From Gammaproteobacteria bacterium (GTDB taxonomy: Bacteria; Pseudomonadota; Gammaproteobacteria; JALTLT01): a stretch of 8,537 nucleotides of DNA. The notes beneath the pieces were generated by a model. The model had not been told where the DNA came from. It made no database searches and worked only from the letters and a program-made list of their open reading frames with translations. Shown piece by piece: positions 1-8,447 of the stretch (positions within the stretch are counted from its first letter, which is position 1; each line of letters begins with the position of its first letter). Both the position numbers and the translations under genes were made by a program. The DNA is taken from positions 1-8,537 of the forward strand of contig JALTLT010000009.1 of NCBI GenBank assembly GCA_027001815.1, read 5' to 3'.

Positions 1-1
1 G

Positions 2-97
2 GGCACCGTGATGAGCCGGCTCAACCGGGCACGCAGGGCGCTCATGGCCCCTTTGCTGGATCTCAAGCCGCATATCCGGCTGGTAAAGGTCAAGTAG
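2..97 (+). CDS. C-terminal end of a sigma-70 family (ECF-like) RNA polymerase sigma factor, partial
   Basis: The open frame enters from the left edge and ends at TAG 95-97, leaving 31 residues. It begins GTVMSRLNRARRAL, the typical end of sigma region 4.2, the helix-turn-helix that contacts the -35 element. ECF sigma factors commonly carry a form of G-T-V-x-S-R-L-x-R-A-R at this point. A short basic tail (…IRLVKVK) follows. The next gene, starting 27 nt downstream on the same strand, looks like a membrane-bound anti-sigma factor, which is the usual order for an ECF sigma and its regulator. The body of the sigma factor lies outside the window, so its subgroup and target promoters cannot be judged. 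Confidence 0.8.
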   Translation, partial: GTVMSRLNRARRALMAPLLDLKPHIRLVKVK

Positions 98-124
98 TCG
101 ATTGCTGTATGGTGAGGACACCCG

Positions 125-823
125 ATGGAGACCGATAAGCTGAATCCGTTCGTCGATGGCGAGCTCGACAGAGAGACCCGCGAGGAGATGCTGCGCGCCA
201 TCGGCAACGACCCCCAGTTGGGTCGTGAGGTGGGCAACCTTCGACAGATCAAGGAGATGGTGCGTCACGCCTACGAGACACCGCCCCCCGCCAGGGGGTA
301 CCGCCCTCTCCAGGGCCGCTCTTCCCTGCGAGGCCTGGCGGCGGCCATCCTGCTCACCGTCGGCGCCCTCCTCGGCTGGTTCGGTCACTACCTCCAGCCC
401 GCCGGAAAGAACGCCGCGATGCAGACCCTGGCCGCGAACGAGGCGGTCGCTCCGGCCGCCGACCGCATACTGCTCCACGTGGACACCAACGATCCCCGCC
501 GGATCCTCGCTGCCCTCACGCGCGTGGAGCAGATGCTGGATACGGTGATGGAGGAGCGGCAGCAGCCTCGGCTCGAGATCGTCGCCCATGGGGAAGGGCT
601 GGAACTGATGAAGGCCGGTCTGGCCGACCGTCCTCACCGCGAGCTGGAGCGGATCCTCTCCGAGTACGAGCACGTCACCCTCAAGGCGTGCAAGCGCACC
701 CTGCAGCGTCTGCGCAAGGCCGGTCAGGAGATTCGCCTGCGCCCCGGCACCGATGACTCCCGGACTGCCCTGGACGAGATCGTGCGGCGCATCCACGAGG
801 GCTGGACCTACATCAAGGCCTGA
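125..823 (+). CDS. Putative transmembrane anti-sigma factor with a DsrE-like extracytoplasmic domain
   Basis: A 232-residue protein. The start ATG 125 is chosen for the purine-rich GGTGAGGA at 111-118, six nt upstream, and its closeness to the sigma gene. Residues 1-50 (METDKLNPFVDGELD… then charged helices) resemble the N-terminal sigma-binding domain of anti-sigma factors, where 'L..FVDGEL' is common. The zinc-binding H-x3-C-x2-C motif is absent. Residues 68-91 form one hydrophobic segment, likely membrane-spanning with the N-terminus inside. Residues 113-231 (ILLHVDTNDP…, LEIVAHGEGLELM…, VTLKACKRTLQRL) match the pattern of DsrE/DsrF-like proteins: a beta strand, a helix with 'AL.r', the strand-turn 'vE.VahG.Gl..l', and a conserved cysteine in '..aC..Tl'. 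Cys189 is the only cysteine in the protein. DsrE-type cysteines carry or transfer sulfur in known members. I infer that the outer domain senses redox state or a sulfur compound and controls release of the neighbouring sigma factor. Alternatively it is a membrane-anchored DsrE-like protein unrelated to sigma control. Confidence 0.6.
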   Translation: METDKLNPFVDGELDRETREEMLRAIGNDPQLGREVGNLRQIKEMVRHAYETPPPARGYRPLQGRSSLRGLAAAILLTVGALLGWFGHYLQPAGKNAAMQTLAANEAVAPAADRILLHVDTNDPRRILAALTRVEQMLDTVMEERQQPRLEIVAHGEGLELMKAGLADRPHRELERILSEYEHVTLKACKRTLQRLRKAGQEIRLRPGTDDSRTALDEIVRRIHEGWTYIKA

Positions 824-841
824 CGGGTATCTCCCCGCTGA

Positions 842-914
842 CAGGATGTTGAAAAAGGCCGTCCTGGCCTTTTTCAACACCGGAAGCCGAAAAACGGTGC
901 TTTTCGACAGCCTG
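842..914 (+). repeat. Palindromic repeat family, copy 1 (73 bp)
   Basis: Starts CAGGATGTTGAAAA (842-855) and ends TTTTCGACAGCCTG (901-914). The left half is a 14-bp hairpin and the right half is a variant of the 35-bp minimal unit. The same ends occur at 1928-2145, 3882-3916 and, reversed, 8161-8410. It lies 18 nt after the stop of the DsrE-like membrane protein gene. No coding potential is evident. Confidence 0.85.
847..879. terminator. Likely bidirectional intrinsic terminator within repeat copy 1
   Basis: A perfect 14-bp stem (847-860 with 866-879) closes a 5-nt loop, GTCCT. Each strand reads A-tract, GGCC stem, T5, the layout of a bidirectional rho-independent terminator. It stands 23 nt after the stop at 821-823 and before the cnoX promoter region, so it would separate the two transcription units. 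The G/C core of the stem is short (GGCC), so its strength is uncertain. Confidence 0.55.
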
Positions 915-946
915 CCAAGGGCGGAGACGACCGATCCGCTCCTGCC

Positions 947-976
947 TTGAATTCCGCTCCCCTGCCCGAATATATT
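947..976 (+). promoter_or_regulatory. Candidate sigma-70 promoter of cnoX
   Basis: TTGAAT at 947-952 (four of six to TTGACA) and TATATT at 971-976 (five of six to TATAAT) are 18 nt apart, in a locally A/T-rich patch between repeat copy 1 and cnoX. Transcription would start near 983, giving a leader of about 80 nt that contains the hairpin at 992-1016. Identified by eye only. Confidence 0.45.
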
Positions 977-991
977 AGAAAACCCTGATAA

Positions 992-1016
992 TCCGCCCCG
1001 CCAAACGCGGGGCGGA
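992..1016 (+). promoter_or_regulatory. Perfect hairpin in the cnoX 5' leader
   Basis: A 10-bp all-matched stem (992-1001 with 1007-1016) with a CAAAC loop lies between the candidate promoter and the start codon. No T-tract follows directly (GCCGTTTGC), so it is a poor terminator. It could stabilise the leader RNA or act as a protein-binding site. It ends 47 nt before the cnoX ATG. Confidence 0.4.
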
Positions 1017-1063
1017 GCCGTTTGCATCCCATTTTTCAGACCATTGCGATACGAGGGGCAGGT

Positions 1064-1927
1064 ATGAGCGAATCTCCCAACATCGTCTCCGCGACCTACG
1101 ACACCTTTCGCGACCTGGTGGTGGAGCGCTCCCGGGAAGTGCCGGTACTGGTGGACTTCTGGGCCGAATGGTGCGGACCCTGCAAGATCCTGCTGCCGGT
1201 GCTGGAGCGGCTGGCCGCCGACTACCAGGGCAAGTTCCTGCTGGTGAAGGTGGACACCGAACGGGAACAGCGCCTCGCCATGGAGCACGGCATCCGCTCC
1301 ATCCCCACCCTGCGCCTCTACCGCCACGGCGAGATGCAGGAGGAGCTGCTGGGGGCGCAGCCCGAGTCGGTATTGCGCGACCTGCTCGATCGCCACATCG
1401 CGCGCCCCTCCGACCTGCTGCGGGAGGCGGCCTCGAGCGCCCGGAATGCCGGTGATCTCGACCAGGCTGCCCGGCTCCTGGAAGAGGCGCGAAACTCCGA
1501 CCCGGACAATCATCGGGTGCTGGTGGATCTGGCCAGCCTGGCGCTGGCGCGCGGGGAGATGGAGAAGGCGAGGGAGGCGATCGGCGACATCCCCGCCAAC
1601 CATCTCGCCGACGAGGAGGTAAAGGCCCTGCAGGGCCAGCTCCGCTTCGCCGAAGTGGCTGCCGGGGCGCCGGCCTCCGAGACCCTGCGCCGGCGAATCG
1701 AGAAGGAGCCGGACGACCTGGAGGCACGCTATCTGCTGGGTGCCCGCCAGGTGGTGGAGGGAGACTACGAAGAGGCCCTGGAACAGTTTCTGGAGGTGCT
1801 CAAACGGGACCGTCGGTTCCGCGATGACGCCGCTCGCCAGGCGATGCTCGACCTCTTCGAACTGATGGGAGGTGACAACGAACTGGTCAACCGCTACCGC
1901 CGGCAGATGTTCGCCCTGCTCCACTGA
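1064..1927 (+). CDS. cnoX: CnoX (YbbN) family thioredoxin-TPR chaperone-like protein
   Basis: A 287-residue protein, close to the 284 of E. coli CnoX/YbbN. ATG 1064 is preferred over the in-frame TTG at 1022 because GAGGGG (1053-1058) is well placed and the protein then begins just ahead of the thioredoxin fold. Residues 7-110 are a thioredoxin domain with WAEWCGPCK (Cys37, Cys40) and the cis-proline motif SIPT (Pro81). Residues 120-287 are helical repeats of TPR type (…GDLDQAARLLEEARNSDP…, …GDYEEALEQFLEVLKRD…). Family members protect unfolding substrates from aggregation or over-oxidation and hand them to the GroEL or DnaK systems in the cytoplasm. E. coli CnoX has lost the CxxC, while this one keeps a full CGPC, so it probably has thiol-disulfide reductase activity as well. 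There is no signal peptide. It appears monocistronic, with a promoter at 947-976 and a repeat directly after its stop. Confidence 0.88.
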   Translation: MSESPNIVSATYDTFRDLVVERSREVPVLVDFWAEWCGPCKILLPVLERLAADYQGKFLLVKVDTEREQRLAMEHGIRSIPTLRLYRHGEMQEELLGAQPESVLRDLLDRHIARPSDLLREAASSARNAGDLDQAARLLEEARNSDPDNHRVLVDLASLALARGEMEKAREAIGDIPANHLADEEVKALQGQLRFAEVAAGAPASETLRRRIEKEPDDLEARYLLGARQVVEGDYEEALEQFLEVLKRDRRFRDDAARQAMLDLFELMGGDNELVNRYRRQMFALLH

Positions 1928-2145
1928 CAGAATGTTGAAAATGCCCATCCGCGGGCTCTTTGACAGGATTTTCGATGAGGCCAGCAGCCGATCGGACTTT
2001 GACGGGCGGTCAGGTTCCGGTGCTTTCCGCGGGGCGGAGTGACCTTCAGCTTGAAGTCCGACAGGCTGCAGGCCTCATTGAAAACGGCGATGCATCCATG
2101 CACCGCGGCACAGGCTGCAGAAAAACGTTGTTTTTCAACAGCCTG
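1928..2145 (+). repeat. Palindromic repeat family, copy 2 (218 bp, long form)
   Basis: Begins CAGAATGTTGAAAA directly after the cnoX stop codon (1925-1927) and ends TTTTTCAACAGCCTG at 2145. It holds three parts. The left hairpin (1933-1963) is degenerate. A central inverted repeat has 31-nt arms at 1969-1999 and 2054-2084 (27 of 31 positions pair) around a 54-nt middle. The right unit, 2111-2145, is a 35-nt hairpin. The central part is about 91% identical by hand alignment to the reverse complement of 8220-8336. Together with 2146-2281 this forms the gene-free gap between cnoX and dsbC. No transposase or other gene is present. Confidence 0.85.
2111..2145. terminator. Hairpin with T-tract at the right end of copy 2, possible terminator
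   Basis: CAGGCTG (2111-2117) pairs with CAGCCTG (2139-2145). Inside, GAAAAAC (2120-2126) pairs with GTTTTTC (2130-2136) around a GTT loop. The unit has the same length and plan as the 35-bp repeat at 3882-3916. It could end transcription from cnoX (+) and from dsbC (-), which converge here, but the inner stem is A/T-rich. Confidence 0.35.
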
Positions 2146-2196
2146 TTAAACCCGGGGACGGGAGCCGAATCGAACCGGGACGGAACAGAGGAGGAG

Positions 2197-2222
2197 CGTC
2201 ACGCCGCCGGAGGGGCGTGACG
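2197..2222. terminator. Stable hairpin downstream of dsbC, terminator-like without T-tract
   Basis: A perfect 9-bp stem, CGTCACGCC (2197-2205) with GGCGTGACG (2214-2222), encloses an 8-nt loop. It lies 60 nt beyond the dsbC stop on the - strand. No run of T follows on either strand, so it may be a Rho-assisted end or an RNA 3'-protecting structure. A weaker stem pairs 2245-2253 with 2271-2279 with one mismatch. Nothing else is visible in 2146-2281. Confidence 0.3.
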
Positions 2223-2281
2223 AGGAGAAGTGCCCTGGCGGACGACCTCCGCGGGACACCGGAGCCCGGGCGCGAAGGTCC

Positions 2282-3037
2282 TCAGCCGCCGCCGGCCTCC
2301 AGCCGCTTCAGCAGCTCCTTGGGCGGCAGGTAGCCTCCGAACTTGCGACCATCCTCGGCGAAGATGGTGGGCGTTCCGTTCACTCCCAGCGCCCGGCCCA
2401 GTTCCTGGCTGCGCCCGACCGGATTGTCGCACTGCTTCGGCGCCACCGGCTTGCCGTTCTTGGCATCTGTGAGCGCCGCCTTGCGATCGTCGGCACACCA
2501 GACCGATACCGCCTTCAGGAAGGAGGGGGATCCGGGGGGGGTACGCGGGTAGAGCATGTAACGCACCTGGATTCCCAGGTCGTTGTACTCCTTCATCTCG
2601 TTGTGCAGCTTTCGGCAGTAGGGGCAATCGATATCGGTGAAGACCGTCACCTTCCAGGCCGGATTCTCCGGGCCGAAGACGATCATCTCTTTCTCGTCGA
2701 GTCCCTTCATCAACTCCCGCCGCGCATCGGTCGCCAGAGGTTCGCTCAGATCGGTTCCCAGCGCCAGGTCGTAGAGGGTGCCATCCAGGAGGTAGCGACC
2801 GTCGCCGCTGACGTAAAAGATGCGGGTACCGAACAGCACCGCGTAGACACCGGACAGCGGCGTCTCCTTGATGGCATCCGGTTTCTGGCCGGGGAAGTAA
2901 CGGGAGAGCATCTGCTCGATCGCCTCCCGGTCCGGCCCGCCCTGTTGAGCAGCGAGGGCAGGGGCATGGGTGGCGAGAGCGAGGGAGAGGCCCAGCAGGG
3001 CAGGGGCGATGAATCGGGTCACGAATCGGTTCTCCAT
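2282..3037 (-). CDS. dsbC: Thiol:disulfide interchange protein DsbC (periplasmic disulfide isomerase)
   Basis: A 251-residue protein. Residues 1-30 are a signal peptide: basic start, hydrophobic core IAPALLGLSLALA, and cleavage expected near APALA-A. Residues about 36-100 form the small cystatin-like dimerisation domain (…GVYAVLFGTRIFYVSGDGRYLLDGTLYDL…). A linker and a thioredoxin-fold domain follow, with VTVFTDIDCPYCRKLH (active-site Cys138 and Cys141). A second cysteine pair, Cys181 (VWCADD) and Cys203 (KQCDNP), matches the structural disulfide of E. coli DsbC, and the cis-proline motif GTPT has Pro223. In the family, a V-shaped dimer kept reduced by DsbD reshuffles wrong disulfides in periplasmic proteins. 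All key residues are present. No strong Shine-Dalgarno sequence precedes the ATG at 3037. The gene lies 212 nt after the DUF2802-like gene on the same strand. Confidence 0.95.
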   Translation of the reverse strand: MENRFVTRFIAPALLGLSLALATHAPALAAQQGGPDREAIEQMLSRYFPGQKPDAIKETPLSGVYAVLFGTRIFYVSGDGRYLLDGTLYDLALGTDLSEPLATDARRELMKGLDEKEMIVFGPENPAWKVTVFTDIDCPYCRKLHNEMKEYNDLGIQVRYMLYPRTPPGSPSFLKAVSVWCADDRKAALTDAKNGKPVAPKQCDNPVGRSQELGRALGVNGTPTIFAEDGRKFGGYLPPKELLKRLEAGGG

Positions 3038-3180
3038 AACGATGGTGGACGGGTAGCCTGATGAAGGGGTCTCCTCCCCCTTGCCTTGTCAGCGTCGCGA
3101 CGCGCCATGACGGAGCCTGACGGCAACCATCGGGAAGAAGGCGGAGAGCGTCTCGCCAGGCCAGGGGTCCAGGGCCGCCC

Positions 3181-3209
3181 ATTCTGCCTCTTTTGCCCGC
3201 TCGTCACAA
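3181..3209 (-). promoter_or_regulatory. Weak candidate promoter of dsbC
   Basis: On the - strand, TTGTGA (3209-3204) and CAGAAT (3186-3181) are 17 nt apart, each four of six to consensus. A start near 3174 would give a dsbC leader of about 135 nt. The gap 3038-3249 holds no convincing gene, and the short frames there have no good start or recognisable pattern. This could be chance, and dsbC may be read through from upstream. Confidence 0.2.
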
Positions 3210-3249
3210 TATCCGTCCGATCTCCCTGCAGCCCCCGGCAGTCTGCGAG

Positions 3250-3663
3250 TCAGGCAGGGGAAGGCGCCGCCTCTCCCTCTTCCTGAAGACGCTGCATCAT
3301 GGTGATCAGTTCCGCTTCGCCCTTGCTGAGCCCACAGACCGTAACCAGTTCCTCCACATCGGACCCTTTCCGGGCCAGACGCACCGCCTGCTCGTAGGGT
3401 CGCGAACGCTGCCCGAACTGCTCGAGCTGCTCCTGCCGGTGGCTGATGCGCATGGAGCGCCTCTCGATCTGCTGGATGCGGTCGCTGAGTCCCGCCGCTC
3501 CCGCACAGAGCGCCCGCACGTCGGTGGCCGTTTCTTCCTGGCGCCGCTGCTGCTGTTCGAGAAGCCGGCCCAGGCGGCGCAAACGCCCGGCCAGGACTCC
3601 GCAAAGCGCCAGATTCATGACGCAGAGGAGCCCAAGAACCAAGATAACCCATTGATCTGCCAT
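3250..3663 (-). CDS. DUF2802-like small membrane-anchored coiled-coil protein
   Basis: A 137-residue protein starting MADQWVILVLGLL. The ATG at 3663 is chosen over the in-frame start at 3810 because a hydrophobic anchor follows directly and AGGG lies about ten nt upstream. The 49 residues a longer start would add are Arg/Pro-rich and unlike a protein N-terminus. Residues 5-26 form one membrane segment. Residues 27-85 are a charged, Gln/Glu/Arg-rich probable coiled coil. Residues 90-126 (YEQAVRLARKGSDVEELVTVCGLSKGEAELITMMQ) match the DUF2802 pattern, a small helix-turn-helix-like unit with 'C-G-L-S-x-x-E-A-E-L'. From memory, DUF2802 genes in Pseudomonas and Vibrio relatives sit near cheW in flagellar/chemotaxis clusters, but no such genes are present here. 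The molecular function is unknown. It lies 253 nt downstream of dnaE with repeat copy 3 between them. Confidence 0.65.
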   Translation of the reverse strand: MADQWVILVLGLLCVMNLALCGVLAGRLRRLGRLLEQQQRRQEETATDVRALCAGAAGLSDRIQQIERRSMRISHRQEQLEQFGQRSRPYEQAVRLARKGSDVEELVTVCGLSKGEAELITMMQRLQEEGEAAPSPA

Positions 3664-3859
3664 GGCTCTACCCTTCGGAAGTGACCCTTTGGGGTAGTGA
3701 CAGCAAGAATCGTGCACAGGACCTCCCCCAGCGATCCCGCCGGACCGCCTGGGGCGGCATGCCGAGTGGGACGCGGGAGCGGCGTGACGGGGAAGACGAC
3801 GCAGAGGCATCCGGCGAGAGCGGGAAGAAGAAGCGCTCCGGTGCAGCCTCCACGCGGCT

Positions 3860-3876
3860 GGCCGGCAGCCTGTCGG
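3860..3876 (+). repeat. Isolated fragment matching the long-repeat arm
   Basis: The 17 nt here match GGCCAGCAGCCTGTCGG, part of the 31-nt arm of the long repeat copies, at 16 of 17 positions. The fragment lies five nt before repeat copy 3. It may be a remnant of a once longer element. The rest of the 218-nt gap 3664-3881 shows no convincing gene. Confidence 0.4.
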
Positions 3877-3881
3877 CCTGA

Positions 3882-3916
3882 CAGGATGTTGAAAAACACC
3901 GTTTTTCGGCAGCCTG
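3882..3916 (+). repeat. Palindromic repeat family, copy 3 (35 bp, minimal form)
   Basis: Reads CAGGATGTTGAAAAAC, ACC, then GTTTTTCGGCAGCCTG. GAAAAAC (3891-3897) pairs with GTTTTTC (3901-3907), and CAGG pairs with CCTG at the two ends. It has the same length as the right-end unit 2111-2145 of copy 2. It ends on the base before the dnaE stop codon (complement of 3917-3919). As RNA on the - strand it would form an A/U stem followed by further pairing, so it may act as a weak terminator or attenuator between dnaE and the DUF2802-like gene. Confidence 0.8.
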
Positions 3917-7420
<3,504 letters not shown>

Positions 7421-7426
7421 GGGAAT

Positions 7427-7432
7427 ATTGTA
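7427..7432 (-). promoter_or_regulatory. Candidate -10 box just upstream of dnaE
   Basis: TACAAT reads on the - strand at 7432-7427, six nt before the dnaE ATG, so a transcript from it would begin at or next to the start codon (leaderless). No -35 match is visible 16-18 nt further up and there is no TGn extension. This may be chance in an A/T-rich stretch. An alternative promoter in 7540-7600 could not be identified with confidence. Confidence 0.2.
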
Positions 7433-7618
7433 CTGCAACCCTCCCCTCGATCGTCGCCATGAGGGCAAAAATCGCCGGAACCGCTCTCCCCCTGCCACCT
7501 TCGGGGCCAGGGCAGGCGAAAAAACCACTGCCGATATCCGATTTAACGCATAATCAACAAGTTACAAGCGCTCTTGCCAGTAGCGCCAAAATCCGGTAAC
7601 GTTCGTCGAACAATAATA

Positions 7619-7697
7619 AGCCCCGGGGATCGAGCGACGTGTGCCGGGGCTCGCAGTCGCGGCAAATCGGACCATTGCAGATCGCCAGGGGTGGCGA
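7619..7697 (+). promoter_or_regulatory. Two-hairpin leader of the small membrane protein gene
   Basis: AGCCCCGG (7619-7626) pairs with CCGGGGCT (7644-7651) over a 17-nt loop. TCGCCA (7682-7687) pairs with TGGCGA (7692-7697) over GGGG. Both stems are perfect and lie within 130 nt of the ATG at 7746. I could not match them to a known riboswitch class by eye. Structure is likely, and regulation is only a possibility. Confidence 0.3.
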
Positions 7698-7745
7698 GGC
7701 GATGAAAAAGAAGAACGAAACGCCGATTTCCAAGGGGGTAGGATC

Positions 7746-8096
7746 ATGTCGTCTCTCGCTGCCAGCAATGGGCCGGAACACTGGCTCATGCTCGTCATTT
7801 TCTTCGCCATTTTTGCCGCCTGCGGTCTGGCTCGTGGCCCAAGATCACGCCTTTCACCCTCTGCCTCCATCCTCCTCGGTCTGCTGATGGTCTTCGCGAA
7901 CAGCCTGGTGCTGCTGATCGCCAACCGCATCGGCTACGACACCTTCGATCTGAGGGCCCTCCTGACCCTCCATCAGGCGACCATCGAATCGAGTTTCATC
8001 ATCCTCGGCTACTGTCTGATCGTCCGTGGCGTGGCAGGCGCCTGCCGTGGGGGCCGCCGTTCGCCGGTGCTGCGCTCCTCCCGCGATTTCGTCTGA
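7746..8096 (+). CDS. Small three-helix inner membrane protein of unknown function
   Basis: A 116-residue protein. The start ATG 7746 is preferred over the upstream in-frame GTG 7641 because AGGGGG (7733-7738) is seven nt away and the added residues would be polar and unpatterned. Three hydrophobic segments are visible: about 12-31 (HWLMLVIFFAIFAACGLARG), 40-65 (ILLGLLMVFANSLVLLIANRIG) and 80-103 (ATIESSFIILGYCLIVRGVAG). An Arg/Ser-rich C-terminal tail follows (CRGGRRSPVLRSSRDFV). The positive charges after helices 1 and 3 suggest the C-terminal tail is cytoplasmic. I do not recognise a family and see no catalytic motif. It is divergent from dnaE and followed by a repeat-rich gap. The membrane-helix pattern and the Shine-Dalgarno sequence support a real gene. 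Overlapping frames on both strands lack such a pattern. Confidence 0.6.
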   Translation: MSSLAASNGPEHWLMLVIFFAIFAACGLARGPRSRLSPSASILLGLLMVFANSLVLLIANRIGYDTFDLRALLTLHQATIESSFIILGYCLIVRGVAGACRGGRRSPVLRSSRDFV

Positions 8097-8218
8097 GACG
8101 ACCCGACTCCCCGCCGGAGCCCTCCCCCGAGCCTCAACATACCGCATTTGGGGACATACAAGGCTGTTGAAAAACACCGTTCCCCGACGGCCGTGCCGCG
8201 GAGCATGGATGCACCGCA

Positions 8219-8337
8219 GTTTTCGATGAGGCCAGCAGCCTGTCGGACTTCAAGCTGAAGGTCACTCCGCCCCGGCCGAAAGCACCAGAACCTGACCCTC
8301 TGTCAAAGTCCGACAGGCTGCTGGCCTCATCGAAAAC
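8219..8337. repeat. Perfect 32-bp inverted repeat inside copy 4
   Basis: The left arm 8219-8250 and right arm 8306-8337 are exact reverse complements, starting GTTTTCGATGAGGCC and ending CTGTCGGACTT. The corresponding arms of copy 2 pair at 27 of 31 positions. Transcribed, this would give a very stable hairpin capped by a partly self-complementary 55-nt loop (GGTCA and TGACC pair inside it). Confidence 0.9.
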
Positions 8338-8373
8338 GTGAGGAAGCCGGAAATCGCATTTTCGGCTTCCGGC

Positions 8374-8404
8374 GTTGAAAAAGGCCAGGACGGCCTTTTT
8401 CAAC
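8374..8404. terminator. Likely bidirectional intrinsic terminator in copy 4
   Basis: A perfect 13-bp stem, GTTGAAAAAGGCC with its complement, around AGGAC. Each strand shows A-tract, GGCC stem, T5, as in the copy 1 hairpin at 847-879. It would end transcription coming from the small membrane protein gene or from genes beyond the right edge. Confidence 0.5.
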
Positions 8405-8447
8405 ATCCTGCTATTAACCCGGCAAGGGTTTACATTACATTCAGCCA

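Larger units (their letters stand above)
7421..7745. other. Divergent intergenic region between dnaE and the small membrane protein gene
   Basis: 325 nt without a convincing gene. The dnaE-proximal part (7421-7540) shows only the TACAAT box. The middle (7540-7620) is the most A/T-rich part of the gap. It holds a 5-1-5 palindrome GTTCG-T-CGAAC (7601-7611), which could be a small operator. The part nearest the membrane protein gene holds two hairpins that would lie in its leader: 7619-7626 with 7644-7651, and 7682-7687 with 7692-7697. TTGCCA at 7574-7579 is five of six to a -35 box, but the facing -10 (TAACGT, 7597-7602) is poor, so no + strand promoter is firmly placed. Confidence 0.4.
8161..8410 (-). 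repeat. Palindromic repeat family, copy 4 (250 bp, long form, reverse orientation)
   Basis: Read on the - strand it starts CAGGATGTTGAAAA (8410-8397) and ends GTTTTTCAACAGCCT (8161). Parts from right to left: a 13-bp hairpin (8374-8386 with 8392-8404) with the same GTCCT loop as copy 1; a hairpin of 8342-8349 with 8363-8370; a perfect 32-bp inverted repeat (8219-8250 with 8306-8337) around 55 nt; then a segment shared with copy 2 (19 of 20 identical around GCATCCATGC); then the end unit. It fills most of the gap after 8096. The remainder, 8097-8160, contains TTTGGGGACATAC but no gene. No open reading frame looks real inside, so a non-autonomous element is likely. Confidence 0.85.

Noticed and set aside
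842..914. CRISPR array built from the CAGGATGTTG repeats
   Set aside because: The copies are kilobases apart, differ in size and orientation, and have no regular spacers or cas genes.
975..1727. A 250-residue frame on the - strand across cnoX
   Set aside because: Antisense to cnoX, dominated by Pro/Arg/Ala/Gly, no recognisable features.
1960..2220. Frames inside repeat copies 2 and 4 (for example + 1960-2220 and - 8134-8493)
   Set aside because: They follow the repeat sequence itself, lack ribosome-binding sites, and are not preserved between copies because of indels.
2199..3182. A 327-residue frame on the - strand covering dsbC in another frame
   Set aside because: It overlaps dsbC almost entirely. 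Its translation is rich in Arg, Gly, Pro and Ala without pattern, whereas the dsbC frame has a signal peptide and a CPYC motif.
3038..3249. Possible small gene between dsbC and the DUF2802-like gene (- strand, ending near 3089)
   Set aside because: One frame gives a fairly protein-like tail but has no start codon within the gap. The other (3207-3019) starts with GTG, has no Shine-Dalgarno sequence and runs into dsbC.
3664..3899. Short frames between the DUF2802-like gene and dnaE on both strands, including + 3681-3881 and - strand frames starting at 3899 and 3810
   Set aside because: Low-complexity Arg/Ser/Gly/Pro translations, no clear ribosome-binding site and overlap with repeat DNA. Extending the DUF2802-like protein to 3810 would put 49 unpatterned residues before its membrane anchor.
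7619..7745. Known riboswitch ahead of the small membrane protein gene (cyclic-di-GMP type considered)
   Set aside because: The bases CCATTG and GCCAGG recall parts of the cyclic-di-GMP-I class, but the conserved core order and stems are not present.
8148..8160. TTTGGGGACATAC as the end of an insertion sequence
   Set aside because: It resembles motifs I have seen near REP-associated transposases, but there is only one copy here, no mate in inverted orientation and no transposase.
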